The notes under the pieces were generated by a model. It made no database searches, had not been told where the DNA came from, and was given only the letters and a program-made list of their open reading frames with translations. This document shows, in pieces, positions 51,949-61,833 of a stretch of 64,000 nucleotides of DNA (its first letter is position 1; each line of letters opens with the position of its first letter). Both the position numbers and the translations under genes were made by a program. Source of the DNA: Nocardioides oceani (lineage in GTDB: Bacteria > Actinomycetota > Actinomycetes > Propionibacteriales > Nocardioidaceae); assembly GCF_030412965.1 (NCBI RefSeq), contig NZ_JAUHJQ010000001.1:214743-278742 (forward strand), given 5' to 3'.

Positions 51949-52704
51949 ATGACGACGCACCGGACGACGGACGACCTGGTCGTGCTCGACCACGTGGACA
52001 AGTGGTTCGGTGACCTGCACGTGCTCAAGGACGTCGACCTGCGCATCGGCCGCGGCGAGGTCGTGGTCGTCATCGGCCCGTCGGGGTCGGGCAAGTCGAC
52101 GCTGTGCCGGGCGATCAACCGGCTCGAGCCGATCGACAAGGGCACCATCACCCTCGACGGCAAGCCGCTGCCCGAGGAGGGCAAGGAGCTCGCCGCGCTG
52201 CGCGCCGAGGTCGGCATGGTCTTCCAGTCCTTCAACCTCTTCGCCCACAAGACGATCCTCGAGAACGTCACCCTCGGCCCGATCAAGGTCCGCGGGGAGA
52301 AGAAGGACGTCGCCGAGAAGCGCGCCCGCGAGCTCCTCGACCGCGTCGGCGTCGGCCACCAAGCCGAGAAGTACCCCGCCCAGCTCTCCGGCGGCCAGCA
52401 GCAGCGCGTCGCCATCGCCCGCGCGCTGGCGATGGAGCCGAAGGTCATGCTCTTCGACGAGCCGACCTCCGCGCTCGACCCCGAGATGATCTCGGAGGTC
52501 CTCGACGTCATGGTCGACCTCGCGAAGCGCGGCATGACGATGGTCGTGGTGACCCACGAGATGGGCTTCGCCCGCACCGCCGGCGACCGCGTGGTCTTCA
52601 TGGCCGACGGCGCCATCGTCGAGGAAGCGGCCCCCGAGCAGTTCTTCACCAACCCGCAGAGCGATCGGGCCAAGGACTTCCTCGGCAAGATCCTCCAGCA
52701 CTGA
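51949..52704 (+). CDS. gluA: Glutamate-type amino-acid ABC transporter ATP-binding protein
   Basis: 251 residues. Walker [19 protein letters not shown]-loop [13 protein letters not shown], signature [16 protein letters not shown], Walker [16 protein letters not shown] and switch His in [11 protein letters not shown]. The HisP/GlnQ-type polar amino-acid subfamily. It is the first gene of a four-gene gluABCD-like operon (ATPase, binding protein, two permeases), which suggests uptake of glutamate or aspartate. GATAGT about 12 nt ahead of the ATG could be a -10, giving a near-leaderless message. Divergent from miaB. Confidence 0.92.
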   Translation: MTTHRTTDDLVVLDHVDKWFGDLHVLKDVDLRIGRGEVVVVIGPSGSGKSTLCRAINRLEPIDKGTITLDGKPLPEEGKELAALRAEVGMVFQSFNLFAHKTILENVTLGPIKVRGEKKDVAEKRARELLDRVGVGHQAEKYPAQLSGGQQQRVAIARALAMEPKVMLFDEPTSALDPEMISEVLDVMVDLAKRGMTMVVVTHEMGFARTAGDRVVFMADGAIVEEAAPEQFFTNPQSDRAKDFLGKILQH

Positions 52705-52715
52705 AGGAGATCACC

Positions 52716-53606
52716 ATGCGTCATGCACGATTCCGGGTGGCCGCCGCCGCCCTCCTCCTGGCCGGCGGCCTGGCCGCCTGCGGCGACGCCGGCAGCGACG
52801 ACGCCGAGGGCGTCGACGTCGAGGTGGCCGAGAACGCCGCCGACGAGTTCGAGGACGGCACCCGCATGAAGGAGCTGGCCGAGGACGGCAAGCTCGTCAT
52901 CGGCGTCAAGTACGACCAGCCCGGCATCGGGTTCAAGGGCGCGACCGACGACGCCCCGGCCGGCTTCGACCCCGAGATCGGCAAGATCCTCGCCGCGGAC
53001 CTCGGCATCGCGCCGGAGAACATCACGTGGAAGGAGACGATCTCCGACAACCGCGAGCCGTTCCTCGAGAGCGGCGAGGTCGACCTCGTCATCGCGTCGT
53101 ACTCCATCACCGACGAGCGCCGGCAGGTCGTCGGCCAGGCCGGGCCGTACTACGTCACCGGCCAGCAGCTGCTCGTCGGCTCCGACAGCGACATCGACAG
53201 CATCGAGGACGTCAAGGGCACCGAGGTCTGCTCGGTCACCGGCTCGACGTCGCTGGAGAACATCGAGGCCGAGGGCGCACGCCCGCGCGGCTTCGACACC
53301 TACTCCGAGTGTGTCGACCAGGTGCTCAACGGCACCGTGGACGCCATGACCACCGACGGCGCGATCCTGCTCGGGTACGCCGCGGAGAACCCCGACCGCC
53401 TCAAGGTCGTGGTGGAGCCCTTCTCCGAGGAGCGGTACGGCGTCGGCTACTCGCTCGACGAGCCCGAGATGTGCCAGTGGATCGTCGACACCCTCACCGA
53501 GGCCCAGGAGAGCGGCGACTGGGACACCGCGTTCGAGGCCACGCTCGGCAAGTCCGGCGTGGAGACCCCCGAGCCGCCGGCGATGGACGAGTGCCCGGCC
53601 GCCTGA
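52716..53606 (+). CDS. gluB: Glutamate-binding lipoprotein
   Basis: 296 residues. Signal peptide AAAALLLAGGLAACGDAG with lipobox Cys at about residue 23. SBP_bac_3 fold: LVIGVKYDQPGIGFKGA, PAGFDPEIGKILAADLGI, FLESGEVDLVIASYSITDER, VCSVTGSTSLENIEAEG, YSECVDQVLNGTVDAMTTDG and YGVGYSLDEPEMC. AAGGAG precedes the ATG at 52716. Acts outside the membrane, handing the amino acid to the two permeases. A 15-bp hairpin follows its stop. Confidence 0.92.
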   Translation: MRHARFRVAAAALLLAGGLAACGDAGSDDAEGVDVEVAENAADEFEDGTRMKELAEDGKLVIGVKYDQPGIGFKGATDDAPAGFDPEIGKILAADLGIAPENITWKETISDNREPFLESGEVDLVIASYSITDERRQVVGQAGPYYVTGQQLLVGSDSDIDSIEDVKGTEVCSVTGSTSLENIEAEGARPRGFDTYSECVDQVLNGTVDAMTTDGAILLGYAAENPDRLKVVVEPFSEERYGVGYSLDEPEMCQWIVDTLTEAQESGDWDTAFEATLGKSGVETPEPPAMDECPAA

Positions 53607-53659
53607 CCGGCTGAGAACCCTCGCTCGAGCCCGGTCTGACCGGGCCCGAGCCCCGACCC

Positions 53660-53693
53660 CGAGCGGGGCGGTCCTCCTGGACCGCCCCGCTCG
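53660..53693 (+). terminator. Hairpin between binding-protein and permease genes of the glutamate importer
   Basis: A perfect 15-bp stem (CGAGCGGGGCGGTCC, 53660-53674 with 53679-53693) closes a TCCT loop. The remaining operon follows, so partial termination or message stabilisation giving excess binding protein is likely. The same design follows the sugar-binding gene at 34283-34316. Confidence 0.75.
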
Positions 53694-53713
53694 TCCGACC
53701 GAGAGGAGACGGC

Positions 53714-54364
53714 GTGGACGACCTCACGTCCGAGTTCGACCTCGTGCTCCAGGCCTTCTGGCTGACGATCCAGCTGGCAGCGCTCTCCGGCGTGGTCTCG
53801 GTGCTGCTCGGCACCGTGCTGGCCGCCATGCGCGTCGGCCCGGTGGCTCCGCTGCGGGTCGCGGCGGCGACGTACGTCAACGTCGTGCGCAACACCCCGC
53901 TCCTCATCGTCTTCGTGTTCGTGTTCGTCGCGTTCCCGAACCTCGGGCTGCTGGTCGGCACGCCCTTCCTGCTCAAGGGCGTGCTGGCGGTCAGCTTCTA
54001 CACCGCGCCGTTCGTCGCCGAGGCGATCCGCGCCGGCATCAACGCGGTGCCGCTCGGCCAGGCCGAGGCGGCCCGCGCGATCGGCCTCACGTTCGGCCAG
54101 ACGATGGGGTCGGTCATCCTCCCCCAGGCCTTCCGCGCCGTCGTCCCGCCGCTGGCCAGCGTCCTGATCGCGATGACCAAGAACACCTCCATCGCGGCGG
54201 TCTTCGGGATCGTCGAGGCGACCGCCCGGATGCGGTACTTCACCAACAACAGCCCCGACGACACGATCGTCTTCCTCGTCTTCGCGGCGGGCTACATCAT
54301 CATCGTCGAGCTCCTGTCCGTCGGGGCCTGGGGCCTCGAGCGGCGCTGGCGGGTGGCCCGATGA
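53714..54364 (+). CDS. gluC: Glutamate-type ABC transporter permease, first subunit
   Basis: 216 residues with five hydrophobic helices and the HisM-type EAA loop AEAARAIGLTFGQTMGSVILPQAFR. YVNVVRNTPLLIVFVFVFVAF is the family's early-helix motif. GTG start at 53714 after GAGAGGAG. ATGA overlap with the second permease at 54361. Polar amino-acid import. Confidence 0.92.
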   Translation: MDDLTSEFDLVLQAFWLTIQLAALSGVVSVLLGTVLAAMRVGPVAPLRVAAATYVNVVRNTPLLIVFVFVFVAFPNLGLLVGTPFLLKGVLAVSFYTAPFVAEAIRAGINAVPLGQAEAARAIGLTFGQTMGSVILPQAFRAVVPPLASVLIAMTKNTSIAAVFGIVEATARMRYFTNNSPDDTIVFLVFAAGYIIIVELLSVGAWGLERRWRVAR

Positions 54365-55233
54365 GCAACGTCCTGTTCGACGTCCCCGGTCCGCGCACCC
54401 GCGCCCGGCACCGGATCTACTCCCTCGTCGCCGGGGCGCTCCTGCTCGCGGCGCTCGTCGGCCTCGTGCTCTTCCTGCAGGACCGCGGCGAGCTCGCCTA
54501 CGACCTGTGGGAGCCCTTCGTCACGCCCGAGTACCTCGAGGCGCTCCTGGTCGACGGCCTCCTCAACACGCTGAAGATGGCGGCCACCGCGGTGCTGATG
54601 GCGGTGGTGCTCGGCGTCGTCCTCGGTGTCGGCAAGCTCTCCGACCACCGGTTCGTGCGCTGGCCCTGCTGGCTTGTCGTCGAGTTCTTCCGCGCCGTGC
54701 CGCTCCTGCTGCTCATCGTCTTCGTCTTCTTCACCTACGGCACCGGCGACGGGATCGGCTCGTACTGGTCGGTCGTGATCGGGTTGACGCTCTACAACGG
54801 CGCGGTGCTGGCCGAGGTCTTCCGCGCCGGCGTCCTCGCGGTGCCGCGCGGCCAGGCCGAGGCGGCCTACGCGCTCGGCATGCGCAAGACCCAGGTGATG
54901 GTCACCGTGCTGCTCCCGCAGGCGGTCAAGATCATGCTGCCGGCCATCATCAGCCAGTGCGTGGTCGCCCTGAAGGACACCAGCCTCGGCTACTACGTGC
55001 TCGCGCCCGGCCTGACCACCATCGGCCGGTCGATCTGGACCGAGTTCGGCAACCAGTTCCAGACAGCGACGGTGCTCGCCGCGATGTACATCGTCGTGAA
55101 CCTGCTGCTCTCGGCGCTGGCGACCTGGGTCCAGCGGCGGCTCGTCGGGGAGAAGGCCCCGCTCGCCGGCCTGGCAGCCGGGGCGCAGGCCGGCGGGGGC
55201 GGCGGCGGGGCGGCGGTCGGCGCCGGCGACTGA
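54361..55233 (+). CDS. gluD: Glutamate-type ABC transporter permease, second subunit
   Basis: 290 residues, larger than the first permease because of an N-terminal helix (RIYSLVAGALLLAALVGLVLFL) and a Gly/Ala-rich C-terminus. Motifs: VEFFRAVPLLLLIVFVFFTYG, EAAYALGMRKTQVMVTVLLPQAVKIMLPA. ATG overlaps the preceding stop. The C-terminal Gly/Ala-rich run (QAGGGGGGAAVGAGD) is low-complexity. Ends 12 bp before the convergent thioesterase-fold gene. Confidence 0.92.
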   Translation: MSNVLFDVPGPRTRARHRIYSLVAGALLLAALVGLVLFLQDRGELAYDLWEPFVTPEYLEALLVDGLLNTLKMAATAVLMAVVLGVVLGVGKLSDHRFVRWPCWLVVEFFRAVPLLLLIVFVFFTYGTGDGIGSYWSVVIGLTLYNGAVLAEVFRAGVLAVPRGQAEAAYALGMRKTQVMVTVLLPQAVKIMLPAIISQCVVALKDTSLGYYVLAPGLTTIGRSIWTEFGNQFQTATVLAAMYIVVNLLLSALATWVQRRLVGEKAPLAGLAAGAQAGGGGGGAAVGAGD

Positions 55234-55245
55234 CCGCCCCGGCGC

Positions 55246-55734
55246 TCAGCGCTTCTTCGGCGTCACCCAGAGCCGGATGGTGCCCTCGACGACGACCGTG
55301 CCGTCGTCGCGGGTGCCGCTGACCCGCACGTGGAGGTCGGCGCCCTCGTCGGGCAGGCCGGTCCACTGCTCGGGGTCGGTCTCGGCGACGCAGGTGATGT
55401 CGCTGGTGGCCTTGGCCGTGTAGGCCACCTCCATCCCCTTGGGGATCCACCGCTTGTCCGCCGGCACGGTCGCCTCGGCCAGCGCCCCCATCGCCGCCTC
55501 GAGCCCGTTGCACAGCGCGATCGCGTGCACGGTGCCGAGGTGGTTGTGGACGCGGCGGCGCTTGGGGATCACCAGCTCGGCCCGGTTCGGGCGGATCTCG
55601 GTGAACCGCGGGCGGATCGTCGCGAAGTACGGCGCCTGCTGGGAGAACAGCAGCGAGAACGCCCGCGCCCCCAGGGTCGCGCCCACCACCGGCAGGCCCG
55701 TCGTCGTGCGCCACATGCTGAGGACTCGGCTCAT
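55246..55734 (-). CDS. DUF4442/PaaI-like hotdog-fold protein
   Basis: 162 residues. RFTEIRPNRAELVIPKRRRVHNHLGTVHAIALCNGLEAAMGALAEATVP is the hotdog signature, with HNHLGTVHA as the catalytic-site-like segment; then GMEVAYTAKATSDITCVAET and a C-terminal LWVTPKK. Members act as acyl-CoA thioesterases or esterases of unknown substrate. ATG at 55734 was chosen; a longer upstream reading adds few residues. A 70-bp palindrome lies 47 bp upstream of the start. Confidence 0.87.
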   Translation of the reverse strand: MSRVLSMWRTTTGLPVVGATLGARAFSLLFSQQAPYFATIRPRFTEIRPNRAELVIPKRRRVHNHLGTVHAIALCNGLEAAMGALAEATVPADKRWIPKGMEVAYTAKATSDITCVAETDPEQWTGLPDEGADLHVRVSGTRDDGTVVVEGTIRLWVTPKKR

Positions 55735-55780
55735 GCCGGCGTACGTTACCAGCGGGTAACCGCGGGCGGGCCGGGGTCCA

Positions 55781-55850
55781 TGTAACGACAGGTTCGCTGC
55801 TGTGTCGGCACGCTGCAACGTGCCGACACAGCAGCGAACGTCGCGTTACA
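55781..55850. repeat. 70-bp imperfect palindromic repeat, copy B
   Basis: Left arm begins TGTAACGACAGGTTCGCTGC and the right arm ends AGCGAACGTCGCGTTACA. Inverted relative to copy A at 28003-28072 and nearly identical through the arms, with the same five mismatched positions between arms. It lies in the gap between the DUF4442 start and the CsoR-like stop. Confidence 0.9.
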
Positions 55851-55869
55851 AGCGCGCGGGCGGGCCGGC

Positions 55870-56247
55870 TCAGGCCAGCGACAGGAAGAACTTCTCCAGC
55901 TTGGCGAGCTCGGGCTCGCCGACGTCGGCGCCGTCGACGACGGTCTGTCGCAGCTCGGCTGCGATCAGCGCGAAGCCGGCCCGGTCGAGGGCCCGGGAGA
56001 CCGCCTTGAGCTGGTGGACGACCGCTTCGAGGTCGCGGCCCTCCTCGATCATCCGGAGCACGCCGCCGAGCTGGCCCTGGGCCCGCTTGACCCGGTTGAC
56101 CACGGCAGACATGTCCACCGCCTGCACCGTCGGGGCAGCCACGGCGACCGGCTCGGCGCGCGGGGACGCGGTCGGCTCGGCGCCGGCCGTCGGCAGGGCC
56201 CGAGGCGCGTCGACGTGCGGGGTGGCTTGCGGGTCGAGGTCGTTCAC
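55870..56247 (-). CDS. CsoR/FrmR-family protein lacking canonical metal ligands
   Basis: 125 residues. After a ~50-residue Pro/Ala-rich N-terminus, the four-helix DUF156 core is RVKRAQGQLGGVLRMIEEGRD then VVHQLKAVSRALDRAGFALIAAELRQTVVDG. In copper-sensing CsoR, Cys36, His61 and Cys65 bind metal; aligned here they appear as Leu, Glu and Thr, so the copper site is missing. It may sense another ligand (a formaldehyde- or persulfide-type role also needs Cys, absent here), or be degenerate. GTG at 56247 has GGAGGG upstream. No metal-transport gene is adjacent. Confidence 0.82.
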   Translation of the reverse strand: MNDLDPQATPHVDAPRALPTAGAEPTASPRAEPVAVAAPTVQAVDMSAVVNRVKRAQGQLGGVLRMIEEGRDLEAVVHQLKAVSRALDRAGFALIAAELRQTVVDGADVGEPELAKLEKFFLSLA

Positions 56248-56356
56248 GACGGGGCCCTCCACAGGGGATGCGGTGCAGGAGTCGCGGGGGCCCGAGCCCC
56301 CAGGGCAGGCGGGGGTCTCCCACCGGCGACGTGACAACGCCGCAGCCCGGGCCGGG

Positions 56357-56734
56357 TTACGCCGGCGCCAGGACCTCCACCCGGTTGCCGTGGGCGTCGC
56401 GCGTGTGGAAGCGCTGGTACGCCGGGAACGTGTGCCGCTCGGTCCAGTCCACCGCGAAGCCGGCCGCCTCGAGCGAGCCGCCGAGCCGCTCCAGCTCGGC
56501 GGCGTCGGCGACCACGAGCGCGGGGTGGGCCTTGCGGGCCGGGGCGAACGGGTCCTCGACCCCGACGTGCACCTCCGCGCCGTCCGCGCCGCCGGCCCGG
56601 AACCACGCGCCGCCGCGACCGACCAGGTCGGGCGGCTTCGGCACCTCGGACATCCCGAGCCCGTCGCGCCAGAAGCGGCGGGCCCCCTCCTCGCCGCCGA
56701 CCGGGCAGGCGACCTGGACGTGGTGGAGCCGCAT
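56357..56734 (-). CDS. VOC-superfamily (glyoxalase-like) protein
   Basis: 125 residues with the tandem beta-alpha-beta-beta-beta fold: MRLHHVQVACPVGGEEGARRFW is the first strand with its metal-ligand His, FRAGGADGAEVHVGV and HPALVV are central, and RDAHGNRVEVLAP the last strand with Glu. Metal-dependent lyase, dioxygenase or resistance-type fold; substrate unknown. Starts within the stop of the methyltransferase gene (TGATG), so it is co-translated with it. Confidence 0.9.
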   Translation of the reverse strand: MRLHHVQVACPVGGEEGARRFWRDGLGMSEVPKPPDLVGRGGAWFRAGGADGAEVHVGVEDPFAPARKAHPALVVADAAELERLGGSLEAAGFAVDWTERHTFPAYQRFHTRDAHGNRVEVLAPA

Positions 56735-57531
56735 CACCGCACCGCCCCGGCCTTGCGGGCCACCACGAAGACCCGCCGGAAGGGCAGGACCACGCCGTGC
56801 GGCCGCTCGGGGTACGCCGTGCGCAACCGCGCCTTGAACTCCTCCTCGAACCGCTCCCGCAGCCCGTCCGGCAGCGCCTGCAGCGTCGGCCGGGCACCGG
56901 TGCCGGAGACCCAGGTGAACACCGGGTCCGGGCCGGTCAGGACGTGGAGGTACGTCGTCTCCCAGGCGTCGACCTCGCAGCCGAGCCCCGCGAGCAGGTC
57001 GAGGTACGTCGCCGGGTCGTGGCTGGCGGGCACCGCGACGCCACGGGTGTGGGCGACGTAGGGCTCCTGCTCCGCGAGGTCGCGGCGGATCGTGTGGCTC
57101 GGCTCCTCGAAGTTGCCGGGCACCTGGAAGGCGAGCCACCCGCCGTCGGCCACCTGGTCGAGGAGCTGCGGGAGCAGCTCGAGGTGCTCGGGGAGCCACT
57201 GAAGGGTCGCGTTGGAGACCAGCACGTCGACCGGGGCCTCCGGCCGCCACGCGCGCAGGTCGCCGACGTCGTACCGCACGCCGTCGTCGCGGCCGCGGGC
57301 CCGCTCGACCATCTCGGCGCTGGAGTCGAGGCCGTGCACGTCGGCGTCCGGCCACCGCTCGTGCAGGAGGGCGGTGAGGTTGCCCGGCCCGCAGCCGAGG
57401 TCGACGACGGTGCGCGGCGCGGTCGCGGCGACCCGGGCGATCAGGTCGAGGAACGGCCGGCCGCGCTCGTCGGCGTAGGTGAGGTAGCGGTCGGGATCCC
57501 AGCGGTGCGGGGTGCGGGGCGGCGTGATCAC
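56734..57531 (-). CDS. tam: Trans-aconitate 2-methyltransferase-like SAM methyltransferase
   Basis: 265 residues. The N-terminus WDPDRYLTYADERGRPFLDLIARV is the Tam hallmark; TVVDLGCGPGNLTALLHERWPDADVHGLDSS is the SAM site, then VLVSNATLQWLPEHLELLPQLL and VFTWVSGTGARPTLQALPDGLR, typical of the aconitate-binding half. It methylates trans-aconitate, a spontaneous product of citrate-cycle cis-aconitate. GTG 57531 has GGAGGA very close upstream. Divergent from the MarR gene with a palindromic operator between them, as in the Streptomyces tamR-tam pair. Confidence 0.9.
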   Translation of the reverse strand: MITPPRTPHRWDPDRYLTYADERGRPFLDLIARVAATAPRTVVDLGCGPGNLTALLHERWPDADVHGLDSSAEMVERARGRDDGVRYDVGDLRAWRPEAPVDVLVSNATLQWLPEHLELLPQLLDQVADGGWLAFQVPGNFEEPSHTIRRDLAEQEPYVAHTRGVAVPASHDPATYLDLLAGLGCEVDAWETTYLHVLTGPDPVFTWVSGTGARPTLQALPDGLRERFEEEFKARLRTAYPERPHGVVLPFRRVFVVARKAGAVR

Positions 57532-57553
57532 TCCTCCAGCGTGCGCCCGCTTT

Positions 57554-57569
57554 ATCTTGATGTCAAGAT
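57554..57569. promoter_or_regulatory. MarR-type operator between tam and the MarR gene
   Basis: ATCTTGA (57554-57560) and TCAAGAT (57563-57569) are perfect inverted repeats separated by TG. The site lies 23-38 bp from the tam start and 27-42 bp from the MarR start. The shape is a typical MarR/TamR-type site. Confidence 0.85.
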
Positions 57570-57595
57570 TCTCGACCTCGGCTACAGTGCGACGC

Positions 57596-58081
57596 ATGCG
57601 GGACGAGGTCGACGAGCTGGTCGAGGCGTGGGCGCGCGAACGACCCGACCTCGACTTCGACGCCGTCGCCGTCTTCAGCCGCATCTCCCGCCTGGCACGC
57701 CACCTCGACCTCGCCCGCCGGCAGGCCTTCACCGAGCACGGCATCGAGACCTGGGAGTTCGACGTCCTCGCCGCGCTGCGCCGCGCCGGCGCGCCGTACG
57801 AGCTCTCCCCCGGCCGGTTGCTGCGCGAGACCCTCGTGACCAGCGGGACCATGACCAACCGCGTCGACCGGCTCGCGGCGCGCGGGCTCGTCGAGCGCTA
57901 CCCCGACCCCGACGACCGCCGCGGGGTGATCGTCCGGCTGACCGCGGAGGGCAAGACCGCCGTCGACGGCGCCTTCACCGCGCTGCTCCGCGCCGAGCAG
58001 GGCCTGCTCGCCGACCTGCCGCCGGCCGAGCGGCACGAGCTGGCCGACCTGCTGCGCCGGCTGCTCGCGCCGTTCGCCTGA
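57596..58081 (+). CDS. MarR-family regulator, probable TamR-like
   Basis: 161 residues, winged helix-turn-helix: IETWEFDVLAALRRAGAPYELSPGRLLRETLVTSGTMTNRVDRLAARGLV holds the recognition helix, and the wing carries RYPDPDDRRGVIVRLTAEGK. The divergent tam homologue and the palindrome between suggest repression relieved by trans-aconitate, as described for Streptomyces TamR. ATG at 57596. A cruciform repeat follows the stop. Confidence 0.88.
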   Translation: MRDEVDELVEAWARERPDLDFDAVAVFSRISRLARHLDLARRQAFTEHGIETWEFDVLAALRRAGAPYELSPGRLLRETLVTSGTMTNRVDRLAARGLVERYPDPDDRRGVIVRLTAEGKTAVDGAFTALLRAEQGLLADLPPAERHELADLLRRLLAPFA

Positions 58082-58088
58082 CCCCGGA

Positions 58089-58168
58089 GGGGGTCTTCAG
58101 CGACCATACGGTCGCTCCACACGCCGTACGCCGCGTGTGCAGCGACCACAGGGTCGCTGAACACCCCC
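58089..58168. repeat. Three-hairpin cruciform downstream of the MarR gene
   Basis: Outer arms GGGGGTCTTCAGCGACC (58089-58105) and 58152-58168 pair at 16 of 17 positions. Between and within them are AGCGACC/GGTCGCT hairpins (58099-58116 and 58141-58158) and a CACACGC/GCGTGTG hairpin (58118-58139). The region sits between the MarR stop (58081) and the convergent ABC-F stop (58202); it could be a bidirectional terminator or an unnamed palindromic repeat. Confidence 0.8.
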
Positions 58169-58201
58169 ACATCAGCCCCGAGGGCAGCCCGCAGGCGCGA
58201 C

Positions 58202-60031
<1,830 letters not shown>

Positions 60032-60033
60032 GC

Positions 60034-60951
60034 TCAGGCGTACTCCACCAGGTGGGCGCCGGCCACCGGTCCGTTGGCGACCAGGACCAGGGCGTGGTCC
60101 TGCTCGAGGGCTGCGGCGACCGACCGGGCGTGGTCGGCGGACTCGCAGAGGAACACGCAGGTCGGGCCGGACCCCGACACGAGCCCGCGGAGGGCACCCA
60201 GGCTCTGGCCGCGGTCGATGAGCTCGCCGAGGTCGGGGCGCAGGTCGATCGCGGGCAGCTGGAGGTCGTTGTGCAGGACGTCGGCCAGGCGGTGCGGGTC
60301 GCGGGTCGCGAGCGCGGCGAGCAGCGCGTCGGCGCCGCACGGCTCGGGCGCCGCGTCGGGGAACATCTCGTCGAAGTGGCGGTAGACCGCCGGCGTGGAC
60401 AGGCCCTCCTCGGAGGGGACGACGACCCACCACCAGGTGCCGTGGTCGACCACCGGCTCGACCAGCTCGCCGCGGCCGGTGCCGACCGCGGTGCCGCCGA
60501 CGAGCGCGAACGGCACGTCGCTGCCGAGCTGGGCGGCGATGGCGAGCAGGTCCTCGTCGGAGGTACGCAGGTCCCACACGCGGTCCAGCGCGACCAGCGC
60601 CGCGGCGGCGTCGGCCGAGCCGCCGGCCATCCCGCCGGCGACCGGGATCGCCTTGACCACCGACACCAGGCCGGTCACGCCGATCCCGTGGTGGGCGGCG
60701 AGCAACGTCGCGGCGCGGTCGACGATGTTCTCCCCGTCGGCGGGGAGGTCGTCGGCGTCGATCCAGTCCGGCAGCGCCATGGAGACGCCCCAGCCGTCGG
60801 CGAGGGTGGCGGTGACGTCGTCGCACAGGCCGACCGCGTGGTAGACGGTCGTCAGCGGGTGGAACCCGTCCGGGCGCGGCGCTCCGACGCCGAGGTGGAG
60901 GTTGATCTTCGCGGGCGCGCGGACCGTCACCGCGCTCGTCACCGGGTTCAC
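60034..60951 (-). CDS. ispE: 4-diphosphocytidyl-2-C-methyl-D-erythritol kinase
   Basis: 305 residues, GHMP kinase of the non-mevalonate isoprenoid pathway. [12 protein letters not shown] is the N-terminal motif; [22 protein letters not shown] is the GHMP ATP-binding motif; [13 protein letters not shown] the closing motif. GTG at 60951 overlaps rsmA's stop (GTGA), and the start of the ABC-F gene follows 2 nt after its stop. The rsmA-ispE order is the conserved actinobacterial one. Confidence 0.95.
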   Translation of the reverse strand: MNPVTSAVTVRAPAKINLHLGVGAPRPDGFHPLTTVYHAVGLCDDVTATLADGWGVSMALPDWIDADDLPADGENIVDRAATLLAAHHGIGVTGLVSVVKAIPVAGGMAGGSADAAAALVALDRVWDLRTSDEDLLAIAAQLGSDVPFALVGGTAVGTGRGELVEPVVDHGTWWWVVVPSEEGLSTPAVYRHFDEMFPDAAPEPCGADALLAALATRDPHRLADVLHNDLQLPAIDLRPDLGELIDRGQSLGALRGLVSGSGPTCVFLCESADHARSVAAALEQDHALVLVANGPVAGAHLVEYA

Positions 60952-61823
60952 GCGGCGCCCGCCCCGGGCAGGCCCTCGGCGATCCGGGCGAAGTCCCCGA
61001 CCGTCAGCGACTCGCCCCGGGCCAGCGGGTCGACCCCGGCGTGGGTCAGGGCCGCGTCGACGGCCTCGGCGGAGCCGGCCAGCCCCCGCAGCACCCCGCG
61101 GAGCGCCTTGCGCCGCTGGGCGAACGCGGCGTCGACGACGGCGAAGACCTGCTCCCGCGTCGCGGTCGTCGCGGGCGGCTCGCGCCGGCTCCAGGCGACC
61201 AGCCCGGAGTCGACGTTGGGCGCGGGCCAGAAGACGTTGCGGCCGATCGAGCCGGCGCGGCGGACGTCGGCGTACCAGGCGGCCTTGACCGACGGCACGC
61301 CGTACACCTTGGAGCCGGGGGTGGCCGCGAGCCGGTCGGCGACCTCGGCCTGCACCATCACCAGGCCGCGCTCGAGCGAGGGCAGCAGCTGGAGCAGGTG
61401 CAGCAGGACGGGGACCGAGACGTTGTACGGCAGGTTGGCGACCAGCGCCGTCGGCGGCGGCCCGGGGAGCTCGCGCACGCGCATCGCGTCGGCGAGGACG
61501 ACCTCGAGCCGGTGGGCCTGGGCGGGGGCGTGCTCGCGGATCGTCGCCGGCAGGGCCTCCGCGAGCCGCTCGTCGACCTCGACGGCCACCACGTGGCCCG
61601 CCACCTCGAGCAGCGCCAGCGTGAGCGAGCCGAGCCCCGGACCGACCTCGACCACGACGTCGTCGCCGGTGATGCCGGACTCGCGGACGATGCGGCGCAC
61701 GGTGTTGGCGTCGATGACGAAGTTCTGCCCGCGCTGCTTGGTCGGGCGGAGGTCGAGGGCCGCGGCGAGCGAACGCACCTCCGCCGGCCCGAGGAGCCTC
61801 GGACCGGCGGAGGTGTCAGACAT
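60948..61823 (-). CDS. rsmA: 16S rRNA (adenine1518-N6/adenine1519-N6)-dimethyltransferase
   Basis: 291 residues (KsgA). [32 protein letters not shown] is the SAM-binding site, [19 protein letters not shown] the NLPY catalytic motif, and the C-terminal domain contains [15 protein letters not shown]. Dimethylates adjacent adenines in the 16S 3' hairpin during small-subunit assembly. ATG at 61823; 11 bp upstream lies the rpfB stop. Overlaps ispE by 4 nt. Confidence 0.95.
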   Translation of the reverse strand: MSDTSAGPRLLGPAEVRSLAAALDLRPTKQRGQNFVIDANTVRRIVRESGITGDDVVVEVGPGLGSLTLALLEVAGHVVAVEVDERLAEALPATIREHAPAQAHRLEVVLADAMRVRELPGPPPTALVANLPYNVSVPVLLHLLQLLPSLERGLVMVQAEVADRLAATPGSKVYGVPSVKAAWYADVRRAGSIGRNVFWPAPNVDSGLVAWSRREPPATTATREQVFAVVDAAFAQRRKALRGVLRGLAGSAEAVDAALTHAGVDPLARGESLTVGDFARIAEGLPGAGAA

Positions 61824-61833
61824 GGGCCTCAGG

